DNA from: an uncultured Spirochaetales bacterium
GTDB lineage: Bacteria; Spirochaetota; Spirochaetia; Sphaerochaetales; Sphaerochaetaceae
Direction: 5' to 3'
NCBI GenBank assembly: GCA_949297785.1
Contig: CASFTW010000003.1
Location: 1-64,000 of the forward strand
DNA length: 64,000 nt
Shown here: in pieces, positions 44,646 to 52,587 of the stretch
How positions within the stretch are numbered: position 1 is the first letter of the stretch
Layout of the letters: every line of letters begins with the position of its first letter
The notes under the pieces: model-generated
Seen by the model: only the letters and a program-made list of their open reading frames with translations
Told to the model about the DNA's origin: nothing
Databases searched by the model: none
Translations under genes and position numbers: made by a program

Positions 44646-45618
44646 ACGTATTTGTCTGGCATTGCTTGTATTATGTATCTCATTCACTCTCTGTGCACAG
44701 AGTGTGGATGAAGTGACTTCTGCCGAGGGCAATACTGCCGTGAATGTCGCAGCCCTCAAAGGCCCGACTGCGATGGGGCTTGTCCGCCTTATGGACAGGG
44801 CTGAGAATTCAGCCGTGAACGGAAATGACTACAGTTTCACAATTGTCGGAAGTCCGGCCGAGATCACTCCGCTGCTTGTCAGGGGAGAGGTTGATATCGC
44901 GGCTCTTCCTGCCAATCTGGCAAGCGTGATATACAACAATACCGACGGCAAAGTGGAAGTCCTTGCCGTAAACACACTGGGAGTGCTTTACATTGTCGAG
45001 AACGGAGATAGCATCCATTCTCTTGCAGATCTTGCAGGAAAGACTGTTTATGCAAGCGGCAAGGGATCGACGCCCGAATTCTCACTTGACTACATTCTCA
45101 CACAGGCAGGTCTTAAGGACAGTGTCTCAGTCGAATGGATGAGCGAGCACAGTGAATGTGTCGCGGCTCTTGTCAATGATGATAACTCCGCGGCTCTTCT
45201 CCCGCAGCCGTTTGTCACCACAGCCATAATGCAGAATCCTGCCATAAGGGTTGCCATTGACCTGAATGACGCCTGGGACGAGGTCAGTCCGGACTCAAGT
45301 CTGATCACAGGTGTGATTGTTGCCCGCAAGGCTTTCATTGATGAACATAAGGATGCCGTGGATGCCTTCCTTGCCGATTACAAAGAGTCAACGGATTTCA
45401 CTTCCACCAATCTGGAGGAAGCTGCGACTCTTGTGGGAAAGTATGATATCGTGCCGGAGAAAGTTGCCCTCAAGGCTCTTCCTGAATGCAATATCGTATG
45501 TATCACCGGAGATGAGATGAAGAATGATCTCTCGCTTTATCTTGAGGTGCTTTACAATGCAAATCCGGCATCTGTCGGCGGCGCACTGCCGGGTGGGGAT
45601 TTCTATTATCAGTTCTAA
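44638..45618 (+). CDS. ABC transporter substrate-binding protein (NitT/TauT/SsuA-like)
   Basis: 326 aa from ATG 44638, with AAGGAGG seven nt upstream. Signal peptide LKRICLALLVLCISFTLCA; cleavage is likely at CAQ-S, and the cysteine lacks a normal lipobox, though spirochaetal lipoboxes are relaxed. The body is a periplasmic binding fold of the NMT1/THI5-like kind: VAALKGPTAMGLVRLM, VRGEVDIAALPANLASV, LADLAGKTVYASGKGSTPEF and VIVARKAFIDEHKDAVDAFL. Such proteins bind small anions, sulfonates or pyrimidines; the ligand is not determinable. Permease and ATPase follow. Confidence 0.9.
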   Translation: MLKRICLALLVLCISFTLCAQSVDEVTSAEGNTAVNVAALKGPTAMGLVRLMDRAENSAVNGNDYSFTIVGSPAEITPLLVRGEVDIAALPANLASVIYNNTDGKVEVLAVNTLGVLYIVENGDSIHSLADLAGKTVYASGKGSTPEFSLDYILTQAGLKDSVSVEWMSEHSECVAALVNDDNSAALLPQPFVTTAIMQNPAIRVAIDLNDAWDEVSPDSSLITGVIVARKAFIDEHKDAVDAFLADYKESTDFTSTNLEEAATLVGKYDIVPEKVALKALPECNIVCITGDEMKNDLSLYLEVLYNANPASVGGALPGGDFYYQF

Positions 45619-46354
45619 AGTTGTCAAAGCGGCGGCAATACTTTTCTGGCTTCTTGTCTGGCATATTGCCGCCATCGTGATCGGAGAGAGGATACTTCTT
45701 GTATCTCCTGTTACAGTTGTCGTACGTCTTCTTGAACTTCTGGGGGATGCGGAAGTCTGGCATGCCGCGGCTTTTTCCACACTGAGGATATGCTGCGGTT
45801 TCCTTCTCTCCCTTGTCCTTGCCGTAATACTGTCTGCTGCAGCCTCATGCATCAGGTGGGTGAGAATCGCACTGGAGCCGCTTGTGCAGGCATTCAAGGT
45901 GGTGCCTGTCGCATCAATTGTAATTGTCGTTCTCATCTGGGTCTCATCAAGAAATCTTTCGGTGATAATCTCATTCATGATGGTATTTCCCGTTCTCTAT
46001 ACCAATCTGCTCAGTGCCATAGACTCGACAGACAGGGACATGCTCGAGATGAGCCGGGTTTTCCGTCTTTCCAGATACAGGAAGTTCCGTCTTGTATACC
46101 TTCCGCAGGTATATCCGTACTTTCTCTCATCCTCATCTCTTTCCCTCGGCCTTGCATGGAAAAGCGGTGTTGCCGCCGAGGTTATAGGGATCCCGTCCGG
46201 CAGCATGGGCGATCTTCTGTATGAGGCGAAGGTATTCTTCGCCACTGCCGATGTCTTTGCATACACACTCCTCATAGTCATGTTATCCGTCGGTTTTGAG
46301 TTTGTCATGAAGAGAGTGATCAGGGCTGTAGGGCGTCATCTGGAGGCTGTATGA
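45593..46354 (+). CDS. ABC transporter permease (BPD/SsuC-like)
   Basis: About 253 aa from the GTG at 45593; an open frame further upstream overlaps the binding-protein gene and looks non-coding. Six hydrophobic helices and the EAA loop (MLEMSRVFRLSRYRKFRLVYLPQVYPY) characteristic of NitT/TauT permeases, later ASGVAAEVIG-like segment KSGVAAEVIGIPSGSMGDLLYEA. The start codon is uncertain because no strong ribosome site is seen, and translation coupling to the binding-protein stop at 45618 is likely. It overlaps the ATPase gene by an ATGA. Confidence 0.88.
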   Translation: MGISIISSKVVKAAAILFWLLVWHIAAIVIGERILLVSPVTVVVRLLELLGDAEVWHAAAFSTLRICCGFLLSLVLAVILSAAASCIRWVRIALEPLVQAFKVVPVASIVIVVLIWVSSRNLSVIISFMMVFPVLYTNLLSAIDSTDRDMLEMSRVFRLSRYRKFRLVYLPQVYPYFLSSSSLSLGLAWKSGVAAEVIGIPSGSMGDLLYEAKVFFATADVFAYTLLIVMLSVGFEFVMKRVIRAVGRHLEAV

Positions 46355-46905
46355 AAGCTGTTTTCACCAAGCATTTTGACGGCAGGACCATATTTGAAAA
46401 TTATTCCCTCGAGCTTGAAAAAGGAAAGACATATGTGCTTAAAGGACCTTCCGGAAGAGGCAAGACCACGCTGTTGCGTATGATTTCTGGACTTGAGGGG
46501 AATGAAGCGGGAGAAAACGGTGATTTTTCCTCCCTGAAATTCTCCTGGGTGTTTCAGGAGGACCGGCTCTGCAGCACAATGAGTGCGTTTGGCAATGTGT
46601 ATCACGCACTTGGCGGCAGCTGTGATAAAACCGCAATCCTGGAGGCTTTCAATGAGCTCTCTCTTGACGAGCCTTACAAGAAGATAAGGGAATACTCAGG
46701 TGGCATGAAGAGGCGTGTGAGCCTGATCCGTGCAATGCTGGCCCAAAGCGATATGGTTCTTCTCGATGAGCCTTTCACGGGTCTGGACGGCAGGAGCATT
46801 TCACTTGCCTGCAGCTTCATCGAAGCTCACCGGAAGGGAAGGACAGTAATACTTGTCACGCATGAAAATGCGCCTTCCATTGCTGATAGTCAGATTGAAC
46901 TGTGA
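46351..46905 (+). CDS. ABC transporter ATP-binding protein, short
   Basis: 184 aa, about 50-70 residues shorter than usual NitT/TauT ATPases. It still has Walker A GPSGRGKTT (Arg where Gly/Ser is usual), Q-loop SWVFQEDRL, signature YSGGMKRR, Walker B MVLLDEPFTGLD and H-loop VTHEN. The missing part is the C-terminal helical extension after the H-loop, so it should still be able to hydrolyse ATP. It is the last gene of the regulator-importer operon and ends 40 nt before the peptidase gene. Confidence 0.9.
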   Translation: MKAVFTKHFDGRTIFENYSLELEKGKTYVLKGPSGRGKTTLLRMISGLEGNEAGENGDFSSLKFSWVFQEDRLCSTMSAFGNVYHALGGSCDKTAILEAFNELSLDEPYKKIREYSGGMKRRVSLIRAMLAQSDMVLLDEPFTGLDGRSISLACSFIEAHRKGRTVILVTHENAPSIADSQIEL

Positions 46906-46945
46906 ATCGTTTCACTTTCATCCATTTTCTGATAAACTTCAGAGC

Positions 46946-48670
46946 ATGATTGACCGAACACTCCCGAACTGGGATCTCAGTACCATATTCTCATCAGTGC
47001 ACGGCGATGATTTCAAGGCTGCGCTTTCCTCCGTTTCTTCCCTGTGCTGCAGTGTGAAGAACATGATCAGGGAGGTCCGTCCTCTGGGCGAAGTGATTGA
47101 CACCTACAACAGGCTGCTGGAGCTTTACGAGACTCTTGGCTCTTATGCCAGCGCACTTTATACGACTGACACTTCCAATTCAGAATACGTGCGTGCCATA
47201 GGTGATGTAGAGGCATACAGTGCTGAAGTGAGCGAATGCGAGAATCTTTTCCTTTCCTTCCTCATGGAAAGAAAAGATGAGATAAACTCTCCGGACCTGA
47301 AAGACTACGCCTATGTGCTTTCCCATATGCTTGAGGATGCACGGCACAAGATGAGCATCGCAGAGGAAAGCCTTGCCGCTGATCTTGCAAGAAGCGGATC
47401 TTCCGCCTTCTCGCGTCTTTTCGATTCCATGACCAGTAGCATGAATGATGACAGCCGTACGCTGACACAGCTGCGCAGCGACGCATACAGTCCTGACAGG
47501 AATGTCAGGAAGACTTCTTATGAAAGGGAGAAAAAGATTCTTCATGAGAACAGAACTGTTCTGGCTGCAGCCCTTAACGGAATAAAGGGAACATGTCTGA
47601 CGATTGAAAAAAGACAGGGATGGTCCGATCCGCTTGATCACAGTCTTTTTATCTCAAGACTGTCACGGAAAGCTTTTGACGCCCTGCTTGAAGCTCTTGA
47701 GAAAGGGCTTCCGGTTTTCAGACGGTATTTCAGGACAAAAGCGGAGCTTCTGGGACTTGATGTGCTTGAATGGTATGATCTTTTTGCTCCCCTTGAGCTG
47801 GGAAATGAACATAAGGAATATTCATTTCCGGATGCAAGGGAGATCATAGTCAGGTGTTATTCAGCATTTTCTCCTGAGATGGGGGATTTCGCACAGAAAG
47901 CCTTTGACCGGAGATGGATCGACGCACCGCCGCACAGCGGAAAAAGCGGAGGTGCATATGACAGCGCATTTCCTCTTGTGAAGGAAAGCCGCATTTTCAC
48001 CAATTTCTCGTTCGACTATTCATCTGTCTCGACTCTTGCACATGAGCTCGGGCATGCATACCATGACTCGCTTGTGATGTCGAAACCGTCACTGCTTGCG
48101 TCTTATCCTATGACGCTTGCAGAGACTGCCAGCATATTCGCCGAGCAGATCGTTTTCCGTGAAATACTGAAAGAGAGTGATGAAAGGGAAGCGGTAAGCA
48201 TTATCGAGACATTCGTTTCAGATGCCGCACAGGTCTGTGTGGACATCCTGTCACGTTTTTATTTCGAGAGAAGCCTTTTTGAGAAAAGAAGAGAAGGCGA
48301 GGTGAGTGCCGATGAGCTCTCGCTTCTTATGAAGGATGCTCAGGACAGAAGCTACGGCGATGCTGTGAGAGACAAGCATGAACTCATGTGGGCAGTCAAG
48401 AGTCATTACTATTCAGCTGATTTCAGCTACTACAATTATCCATATGCTTTCGGTCAGCTGTTTGCTCTCTCCCTCTTCAACCGCAGCTGTGCCGATGCAT
48501 CTTTTGCGTCAAAATACAGAAAGCTCCTTTCCATAACCGGGATGTGCAGTGCCGATGATGCGGCACTGAGCATAGGATGCGATATCAGGGATGTATCGTT
48601 CTGGATGGAGGGCATTGAGCTTATTGAAAAATATGTAGAGAGGCTTGAAGACTTTGCGCGTAAGATGTGA
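46946..48670 (+). CDS. pepF: Oligoendopeptidase F, M3 family
   Basis: 574 aa from the ATG at 46946 (a longer frame extends back into the ATPase gene and is not coding). Thermolysin-like zinc peptidase that trims short cytosolic peptides. The zinc site is STLAHELGHAYHDS (H-E-x-x-H with E-x-x-H later in LAETASIFAEQIVF). The N-terminus WDLSTIF and the C-terminal NYPYAFGQLFALSLF are typical of PepF/M3B proteins. There is no signal peptide. TAAACT lies 7 nt before the ATG and there is no Shine-Dalgarno. The methyltransferase gene starts inside its 3' end. Confidence 0.92.
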   Translation: MIDRTLPNWDLSTIFSSVHGDDFKAALSSVSSLCCSVKNMIREVRPLGEVIDTYNRLLELYETLGSYASALYTTDTSNSEYVRAIGDVEAYSAEVSECENLFLSFLMERKDEINSPDLKDYAYVLSHMLEDARHKMSIAEESLAADLARSGSSAFSRLFDSMTSSMNDDSRTLTQLRSDAYSPDRNVRKTSYEREKKILHENRTVLAAALNGIKGTCLTIEKRQGWSDPLDHSLFISRLSRKAFDALLEALEKGLPVFRRYFRTKAELLGLDVLEWYDLFAPLELGNEHKEYSFPDAREIIVRCYSAFSPEMGDFAQKAFDRRWIDAPPHSGKSGGAYDSAFPLVKESRIFTNFSFDYSSVSTLAHELGHAYHDSLVMSKPSLLASYPMTLAETASIFAEQIVFREILKESDEREAVSIIETFVSDAAQVCVDILSRFYFERSLFEKRREGEVSADELSLLMKDAQDRSYGDAVRDKHELMWAVKSHYYSADFSYYNYPYAFGQLFALSLFNRSCADASFASKYRKLLSITGMCSADDAALSIGCDIRDVSFWMEGIELIEKYVERLEDFARKM

Positions 48671-49793
48671 GTACCTGAAAGCGGGAGGGGCCGGAGTCTG
48701 CCGGATTGATGAAAAGACCGTTTATGTGCCTTCCCTCCTGCCGGGGGAGGAAGCTGAGGTCATTTCTTCAAGAGAGAAGAAAAATCATATTGAAGTGCTG
48801 GAAGCACAGCGCCTTACGGACAGCCCGCTGAGGATAAAGCCTTCCTGTCCTTATTCCGGGAGCTGCGGGGGATGTGACTTTGACTATGTCAGTGAGGAAT
48901 CTTCTGCATTTCTCAAGAAAGATATCGTAATAAACACAGTCCGAAAAAGCACAGGTGAAGACATATCTTCAGTGATGCTGCCTCCGGTATGGGGCAGAAA
49001 GGATGGCTACAGGGCCCGCTGCCGCATTCATGTCTCACTCAGGGACAGAAAACTGGGGTTCCTGTCAAAAAAATCCAATTCACTTGTCGATGTGACATCC
49101 TGTCCGCTTCTCACACCCCGGCTCAATGAAATCCTGTCAGACCCAGCTCTGGTGTTTACCCGTGCGCAGAGCTATCTTTTCAGCAAGGGCGTGAATCCGA
49201 AAACCGGTTTCATCGAACTGTCCCTTTTCGATGCGGATGACAGGGTGCTTATTGAAAAGGATGAGGGGGTCAGAACAATAGGAACGCATGTTTTCCATCT
49301 TTCCGCCAATGTGTTTTTCCAGTCAAATCCGCATCTTCTGCCTGAGCTTTTCAGTTTTGTGAAGGAGAATGCAGAAGGGCATGCTATAATGGATCTTTAC
49401 AGCGGGGTGGGAACATTCTCTGCTCTTTTTGAGAAAGATGGAAAGGATGTCACAGCAGTTGAAAGGGACAGATACTGCCTCTCTCTTGCACGTAGAAACG
49501 CCCCGTCTGCAGCTTTCTATACCGATGATGTTTCATCGTGGGCAAGAAAAGTCAGGAAAAGCGTTGATACAGTCATAGTGGATCCTCCGCGTACCGGACT
49601 CGGAAAAGATACCTCTGAGCTCATTGCATCATGGAATGCAGAAAGGATCATATATGTTTCATGCAACAGCGTCACTCTTGCATCGGATCTGAGGGAACTG
49701 ACCCGGCGTTACAGAATCGTAAAGGCGCAGGTTTTCGACTTCTATCCGTCTTCAAGCCATGAGGAAAGTGCAGTGCTGCTGGTAAGGAAATGA
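48645..49793 (+). CDS. TrmA/RlmD-type RNA uracil-C5 methyltransferase
   Basis: 382 aa. N-terminal TRAM-like beta segment, then the iron-sulfur ligands in CPYSGSCGGCDFDY with a fourth Cys in VTSCPLL; SAM-binding LYSGVGTFSALFEKDG; VDPPRTGL; and the catalytic cysteine in YVSCNSVTLASDLREL. This is the RumA/RlmD/TrmA group that methylates uridine C5 in rRNA or tRNA; the exact target (U1939, U747 or U54) cannot be set from sequence. The start is a TTG with GAGAGG upstream, overlapping pepF by 26 nt. It converges closely on rlmN. Confidence 0.9.
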   Translation: MKTLRVRCEYLKAGGAGVCRIDEKTVYVPSLLPGEEAEVISSREKKNHIEVLEAQRLTDSPLRIKPSCPYSGSCGGCDFDYVSEESSAFLKKDIVINTVRKSTGEDISSVMLPPVWGRKDGYRARCRIHVSLRDRKLGFLSKKSNSLVDVTSCPLLTPRLNEILSDPALVFTRAQSYLFSKGVNPKTGFIELSLFDADDRVLIEKDEGVRTIGTHVFHLSANVFFQSNPHLLPELFSFVKENAEGHAIMDLYSGVGTFSALFEKDGKDVTAVERDRYCLSLARRNAPSAAFYTDDVSSWARKVRKSVDTVIVDPPRTGLGKDTSELIASWNAERIIYVSCNSVTLASDLRELTRRYRIVKAQVFDFYPSSSHEESAVLLVRK

Positions 49794-49795
49794 TG

Positions 49796-50818
49796 TCACT
49801 CTGCGTTTCTCCTCGTGCTGGTTGCAAGCTGGCCGCAGGCACCGCTTATTCCCCTTCCTTTCGGAAGTCTCAGCGTGTAACTTATATGATATGAATCCAG
49901 CATTCGGGTGAATGCTTTGATCTCGTCACGGGAAGGTGTTTCCCATTCCAGTCCGTCAATCCTGTTCCACGGGATCAGGTTCACATTCACCGAAAGGCCC
50001 TGCGTGAAATTGAAAAGTGCCTTTGCACTTTCCCTTGTGGTGTTAACTCCGCTGAGGAGACAGTATTCCAGCGTGATTCTCTTGTCGCAGGTATGCTGGA
50101 AAGATATGAGAGCCTTTTTCAGTTCAGAGAGCGGATAACGGCGGTTTATTTTCATTATGCGGCTTCTGGTCTCGTCTTCCGCGCTTACCAGCGAGAGTGC
50201 AAGACGCACACCGAGGTTGAGCTCAGCAAGCTGCCTGATGCCCGGGACGAGTCCGCAGGTGGAAACGGTCATCTTCCTGTATGAGATATTGAAAGTCGCC
50301 GGATTGTGGAAATACGTTACCGCACTCATGAGGGCTGAGAAATTGTGAAGGGGTTCCCCCATGCCCATGAATACGATATGTCCGATATGCGGATCAAGGG
50401 TGTGCAGGTGGATCATCTGCTCGACTATTTCGTAATCTCTCAGGTTTCTCACAAGCTCCATGGTGCCGGTCTTGCAGAAGGCACATCCCATTGCACAGCC
50501 GACCTGTGATGAAATACATGCGGTTTTCCGTCCTTCCCCGTCAGAGAGCATCACGCATTCTATGAGGCATTTGTCTTCAAGCTCTATGAGGAGCTTGACG
50601 GCGCTTCTGTCATCCTGTCTTCCTGCTATTCTTGATGAGATTATCTGTATGTTCTCATCCTTGAGCCGGTTTCGCAGACTGAGAGGCAGATTGCTCATCT
50701 CATCCCAGGTTGATACCCCTTTCATGAGCCATGAGATGATCTGTTTTGCCTGAAACGGTTTGTCCAGCTTCAGTTCATTTATGAGTTCTTCTTCGCTTTT
50801 CACATATAGACTCGGCAT
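49796..50818 (-). CDS. rlmN: 23S rRNA/tRNA adenine-C2 methyltransferase RlmN
   Basis: 340 aa. Radical SAM enzyme that methylates A2503 of 23S rRNA (and A37 of some tRNAs). It has the cluster motif C-x3-C-x2-C in GCAMGCAFCKTGTM, GMGEPLHNF for SAM binding, and the catalytic C-terminal Cys in GISGACGQLA. The N-terminal domain (FQAKQIISWLMKGV) is the RNA-binding part. The start is the ATG at 50818 with AAGGAAAG eight nt upstream, and a TATAAT (50842-50847) on the same strand suits its promoter. A TTG six codons upstream is less likely. Confidence 0.95.
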   Translation of the reverse strand: MPSLYVKSEEELINELKLDKPFQAKQIISWLMKGVSTWDEMSNLPLSLRNRLKDENIQIISSRIAGRQDDRSAVKLLIELEDKCLIECVMLSDGEGRKTACISSQVGCAMGCAFCKTGTMELVRNLRDYEIVEQMIHLHTLDPHIGHIVFMGMGEPLHNFSALMSAVTYFHNPATFNISYRKMTVSTCGLVPGIRQLAELNLGVRLALSLVSAEDETRSRIMKINRRYPLSELKKALISFQHTCDKRITLEYCLLSGVNTTRESAKALFNFTQGLSVNVNLIPWNRIDGLEWETPSRDEIKAFTRMLDSYHISYTLRLPKGRGISGACGQLATSTRRNAE

Positions 50819-51028
50819 CAGCTCTTTCCTTATCAAAGGAGATTATAGCAGGAAGGTGCTGTTTTTTGTAAGGTGTCCGGCGTGTGATGATTGCCTTTCC
50901 CGGGACGCTTTGAAGTGAGGACACGGCCGATGAAAAGCCACTTTCATGCAAAGTTTTGCAAAATACATGTAACTTTCATCGTAATTTTGGTTATATTAAA
51001 TATATACTTTATCAAGGAGATGACGCAG

Positions 51029-51538
51029 ATGAAGAAAAAAATTGCGATTATAGCTGTTGTTTTCGCACTTATCGTGACACCGGTATTCGCAGCCGGCGGA
51101 GTAAGCGAGGACAATTCAATAGGAGTAGGACTTAACCTCGGTACCAATACAGGTGTGGCTCTCCGCTTCGGGCTTGGAGACTTTGACGTGCTTGCAAATC
51201 TCGGTTTCGATATGCTCAATATATTCAACGGCGATTTCACTCTTGCAGGAGATGCCGCCGCATCATGGAACTTCTATACAATTGACGGCGGACGCGGTCT
51301 TGAGTTCCCTCTCACAGTCGGTGCAGGTGTCAATACCGCGATTTCCTTCAATGACGGTGTGAAGACAGACCTCAGCGTGATAGTACCGGTCGGAATTGAA
51401 TACAACTTCAACCAGATCAGCGATGTTCCAATAACAATGTATCTCCGCCTTGCTCCGGGCATGCAGATGCTCAAGGCAAACAAGTGGGATCCTTCTTTCG
51501 ATTTCGCATTCTATCTGGGAGCACTCTGGAATTTCTGA
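51029..51538 (+). CDS. Small outer-membrane beta-barrel protein
   Basis: 169 aa. Signal peptide KKKIAIIAVVFALIVTPVFA, followed by about eight amphipathic strands (GVGLNLGTNTGVALRFGL, FAFYLGALWNF) and a terminal Phe, as in OmpW/OmpA-size barrels. The start is the ATG at 51029 with AAGGAGATGACGCAG before it, an unusually strong ribosome site; longer frames are not supported. A monocistronic unit with a strong terminator. No specific family recognised. Confidence 0.8.
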   Translation: MKKKIAIIAVVFALIVTPVFAAGGVSEDNSIGVGLNLGTNTGVALRFGLGDFDVLANLGFDMLNIFNGDFTLAGDAAASWNFYTIDGGRGLEFPLTVGAGVNTAISFNDGVKTDLSVIVPVGIEYNFNQISDVPITMYLRLAPGMQMLKANKWDPSFDFAFYLGALWNF

Positions 51539-51562
51539 TTGCACACATGATGCTCATTCAGG

Positions 51563-51592
51563 AGACAGCCCTTCGCGGCTGTCTTTATTTTT
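51563..51592 (+). terminator. Intrinsic terminator after the small barrel gene
   Basis: AGACAGCC (51563-51570), 6-nt CTTCGC loop, GGCTGTCT (51577-51584), then TTATTTTT. Perfect 8-bp GC-rich stem 25 nt after the stop. Confidence 0.88.
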
Positions 51593-51606
51593 GCATTTTT
51601 CTTTTG

Positions 51607-51612
51607 TACAAT
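51607..51612 (+). promoter_or_regulatory. Candidate -10 box of the HAD gene
   Basis: TACAAT ends 6 nt before the ATG at 51619 and no ribosome site is present. The -35 region falls in the terminator T-tract and is weak (TTTATT at 17 nt). Confidence 0.35.
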
Positions 51613-51618
51613 CTGAAC

Positions 51619-52401
51619 ATGTCAGATATAAAAGCTCTCTTTTTCGACATTGACCACACATTGTTCTCACATTCACAGAACTGCGTTCCTCCTGCATTAT
51701 GGAAAACGCTTGAGGAATTGAAATGGAAGGGGATGAAGCTCTTCATAGCAACAGGACGGCAGTATGAGGATATGAAGAAGCTGCCTGTCGACTGGTCTTT
51801 GTTTGACGGTTTCGTCACGCTGAACGGTGCAGTCAATCTTGATAAGGATCTGAACATCATCAGTGCATTTCCAATTACGGGAAAGCCAAGGGAGAATGCC
51901 TGCAGGCTTTTTGACGAATGCAGGATACCTTTTGTGGTTGTTGAAAGAAATCGGATGTATGCGAATTTCTATGATGACGGTGTGTATGAGACGCAGAAAC
52001 AGTTCGGCACCCCGCTGCTTCCTCCGGTCGGAAAGATAACAGATGAAGATATTTTCCAGCTTATATTCTTCATAGACCGCGACAGGGAAGACCTTGTCGC
52101 CAATGCTCTGGAAGGCTGTGTTCTCAGCCGCTGGAATGACAGTGCCGTTGATGCCACGAGCCCGCTGGCCGGTAAGGACAGGGGAGTGAAGGCACTTCTT
52201 GAAAAATTTGGATATGGTGATGAGAACTGCATTGTCTTCGGAGACGGAGGTAATGATATCCCGATGCTCAGAGCATTTGAAAATTCAGTTGCAATGGGAA
52301 ATGCCAGTGATGAAGTCAGGGAAGCTGCAGGCTTTGTGACAAGTCACATCGATGAAGACGGTGTCCTGAATGCGCTCAGACATTTTGGTGTGATTTCCTG
52401 A
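51619..52401 (+). CDS. HAD superfamily hydrolase, Cof type
   Basis: 260 aa. Class IIB HAD phosphatase with motif I FFDIDHTLF (DxD), motif II IATGRQYED, Lys of motif III in DKG-like AGKDRGVKALLEKFG, and motif IV VFGDGGNDIPML. Cof-type enzymes dephosphorylate sugar phosphates or cofactors such as PLP, FMN; the substrate is unassigned. The start is the ATG at 51619; longer frames run into the terminator of the previous gene. No Shine-Dalgarno precedes it, consistent with a near-leaderless transcript. Confidence 0.92.
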   Translation: MSDIKALFFDIDHTLFSHSQNCVPPALWKTLEELKWKGMKLFIATGRQYEDMKKLPVDWSLFDGFVTLNGAVNLDKDLNIISAFPITGKPRENACRLFDECRIPFVVVERNRMYANFYDDGVYETQKQFGTPLLPPVGKITDEDIFQLIFFIDRDREDLVANALEGCVLSRWNDSAVDATSPLAGKDRGVKALLEKFGYGDENCIVFGDGGNDIPMLRAFENSVAMGNASDEVREAAGFVTSHIDEDGVLNALRHFGVIS

Positions 52402-52418
52402 TTCTTCCATTAAAGAAA

Positions 52419-52446
52419 AACACTCCGGCTTTCCATGCGGAGTGTT
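52419..52446. terminator. Bidirectional terminator between HAD gene and tRNA-Pro
   Basis: AACACTCCG (52419-52427) and CGGAGTGTT (52438-52446) form a perfect 9-bp stem. On the minus strand it is followed by TTTTCTTT, good for ending the tRNA transcript; on the plus strand the T run is poorer. Confidence 0.8.
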
Positions 52447-52468
52447 CTCATTGTTTTGTCTATGCTGA

Positions 52469-52541
52469 TCGGGCAGAGAGGATTTGAACCTCCGACCCCT
52501 TGGTCCCGAACCAAGTGCGCTAGCCCCTGCGCTACTACCCG
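52469..52541 (-). tRNA. tRNA-Pro(CGG)
   Basis: 73-nt cloverleaf on the minus strand: acceptor stem CGGGTAG/CTGCCCG, D arm GCGC/GCGC, anticodon arm CTTGG-TTCGGGA-CCAAG with anticodon CGG, and T arm GGAGG-TTCAAAT-CCTCT, discriminator A. The 3' CCA is not encoded and must be added. It follows its own promoter and precedes a strong terminator. Confidence 0.95.
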
Positions 52542-52555
52542 TTTGTGACTTATCT

Positions 52556-52584
52556 ATTCTCTTTATCTTTGCCGTTTATGTCAA
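52556..52584 (-). promoter_or_regulatory. tRNA-Pro promoter
   Basis: TTGACA (52579-52584) and GAGAAT (52556-52561) on the minus strand are exactly 17 nt apart; the tRNA 5' end is 14 nt after the -10 box. The -35 box is a perfect consensus. Confidence 0.7.
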
Positions 52585-52587
52585 CCT

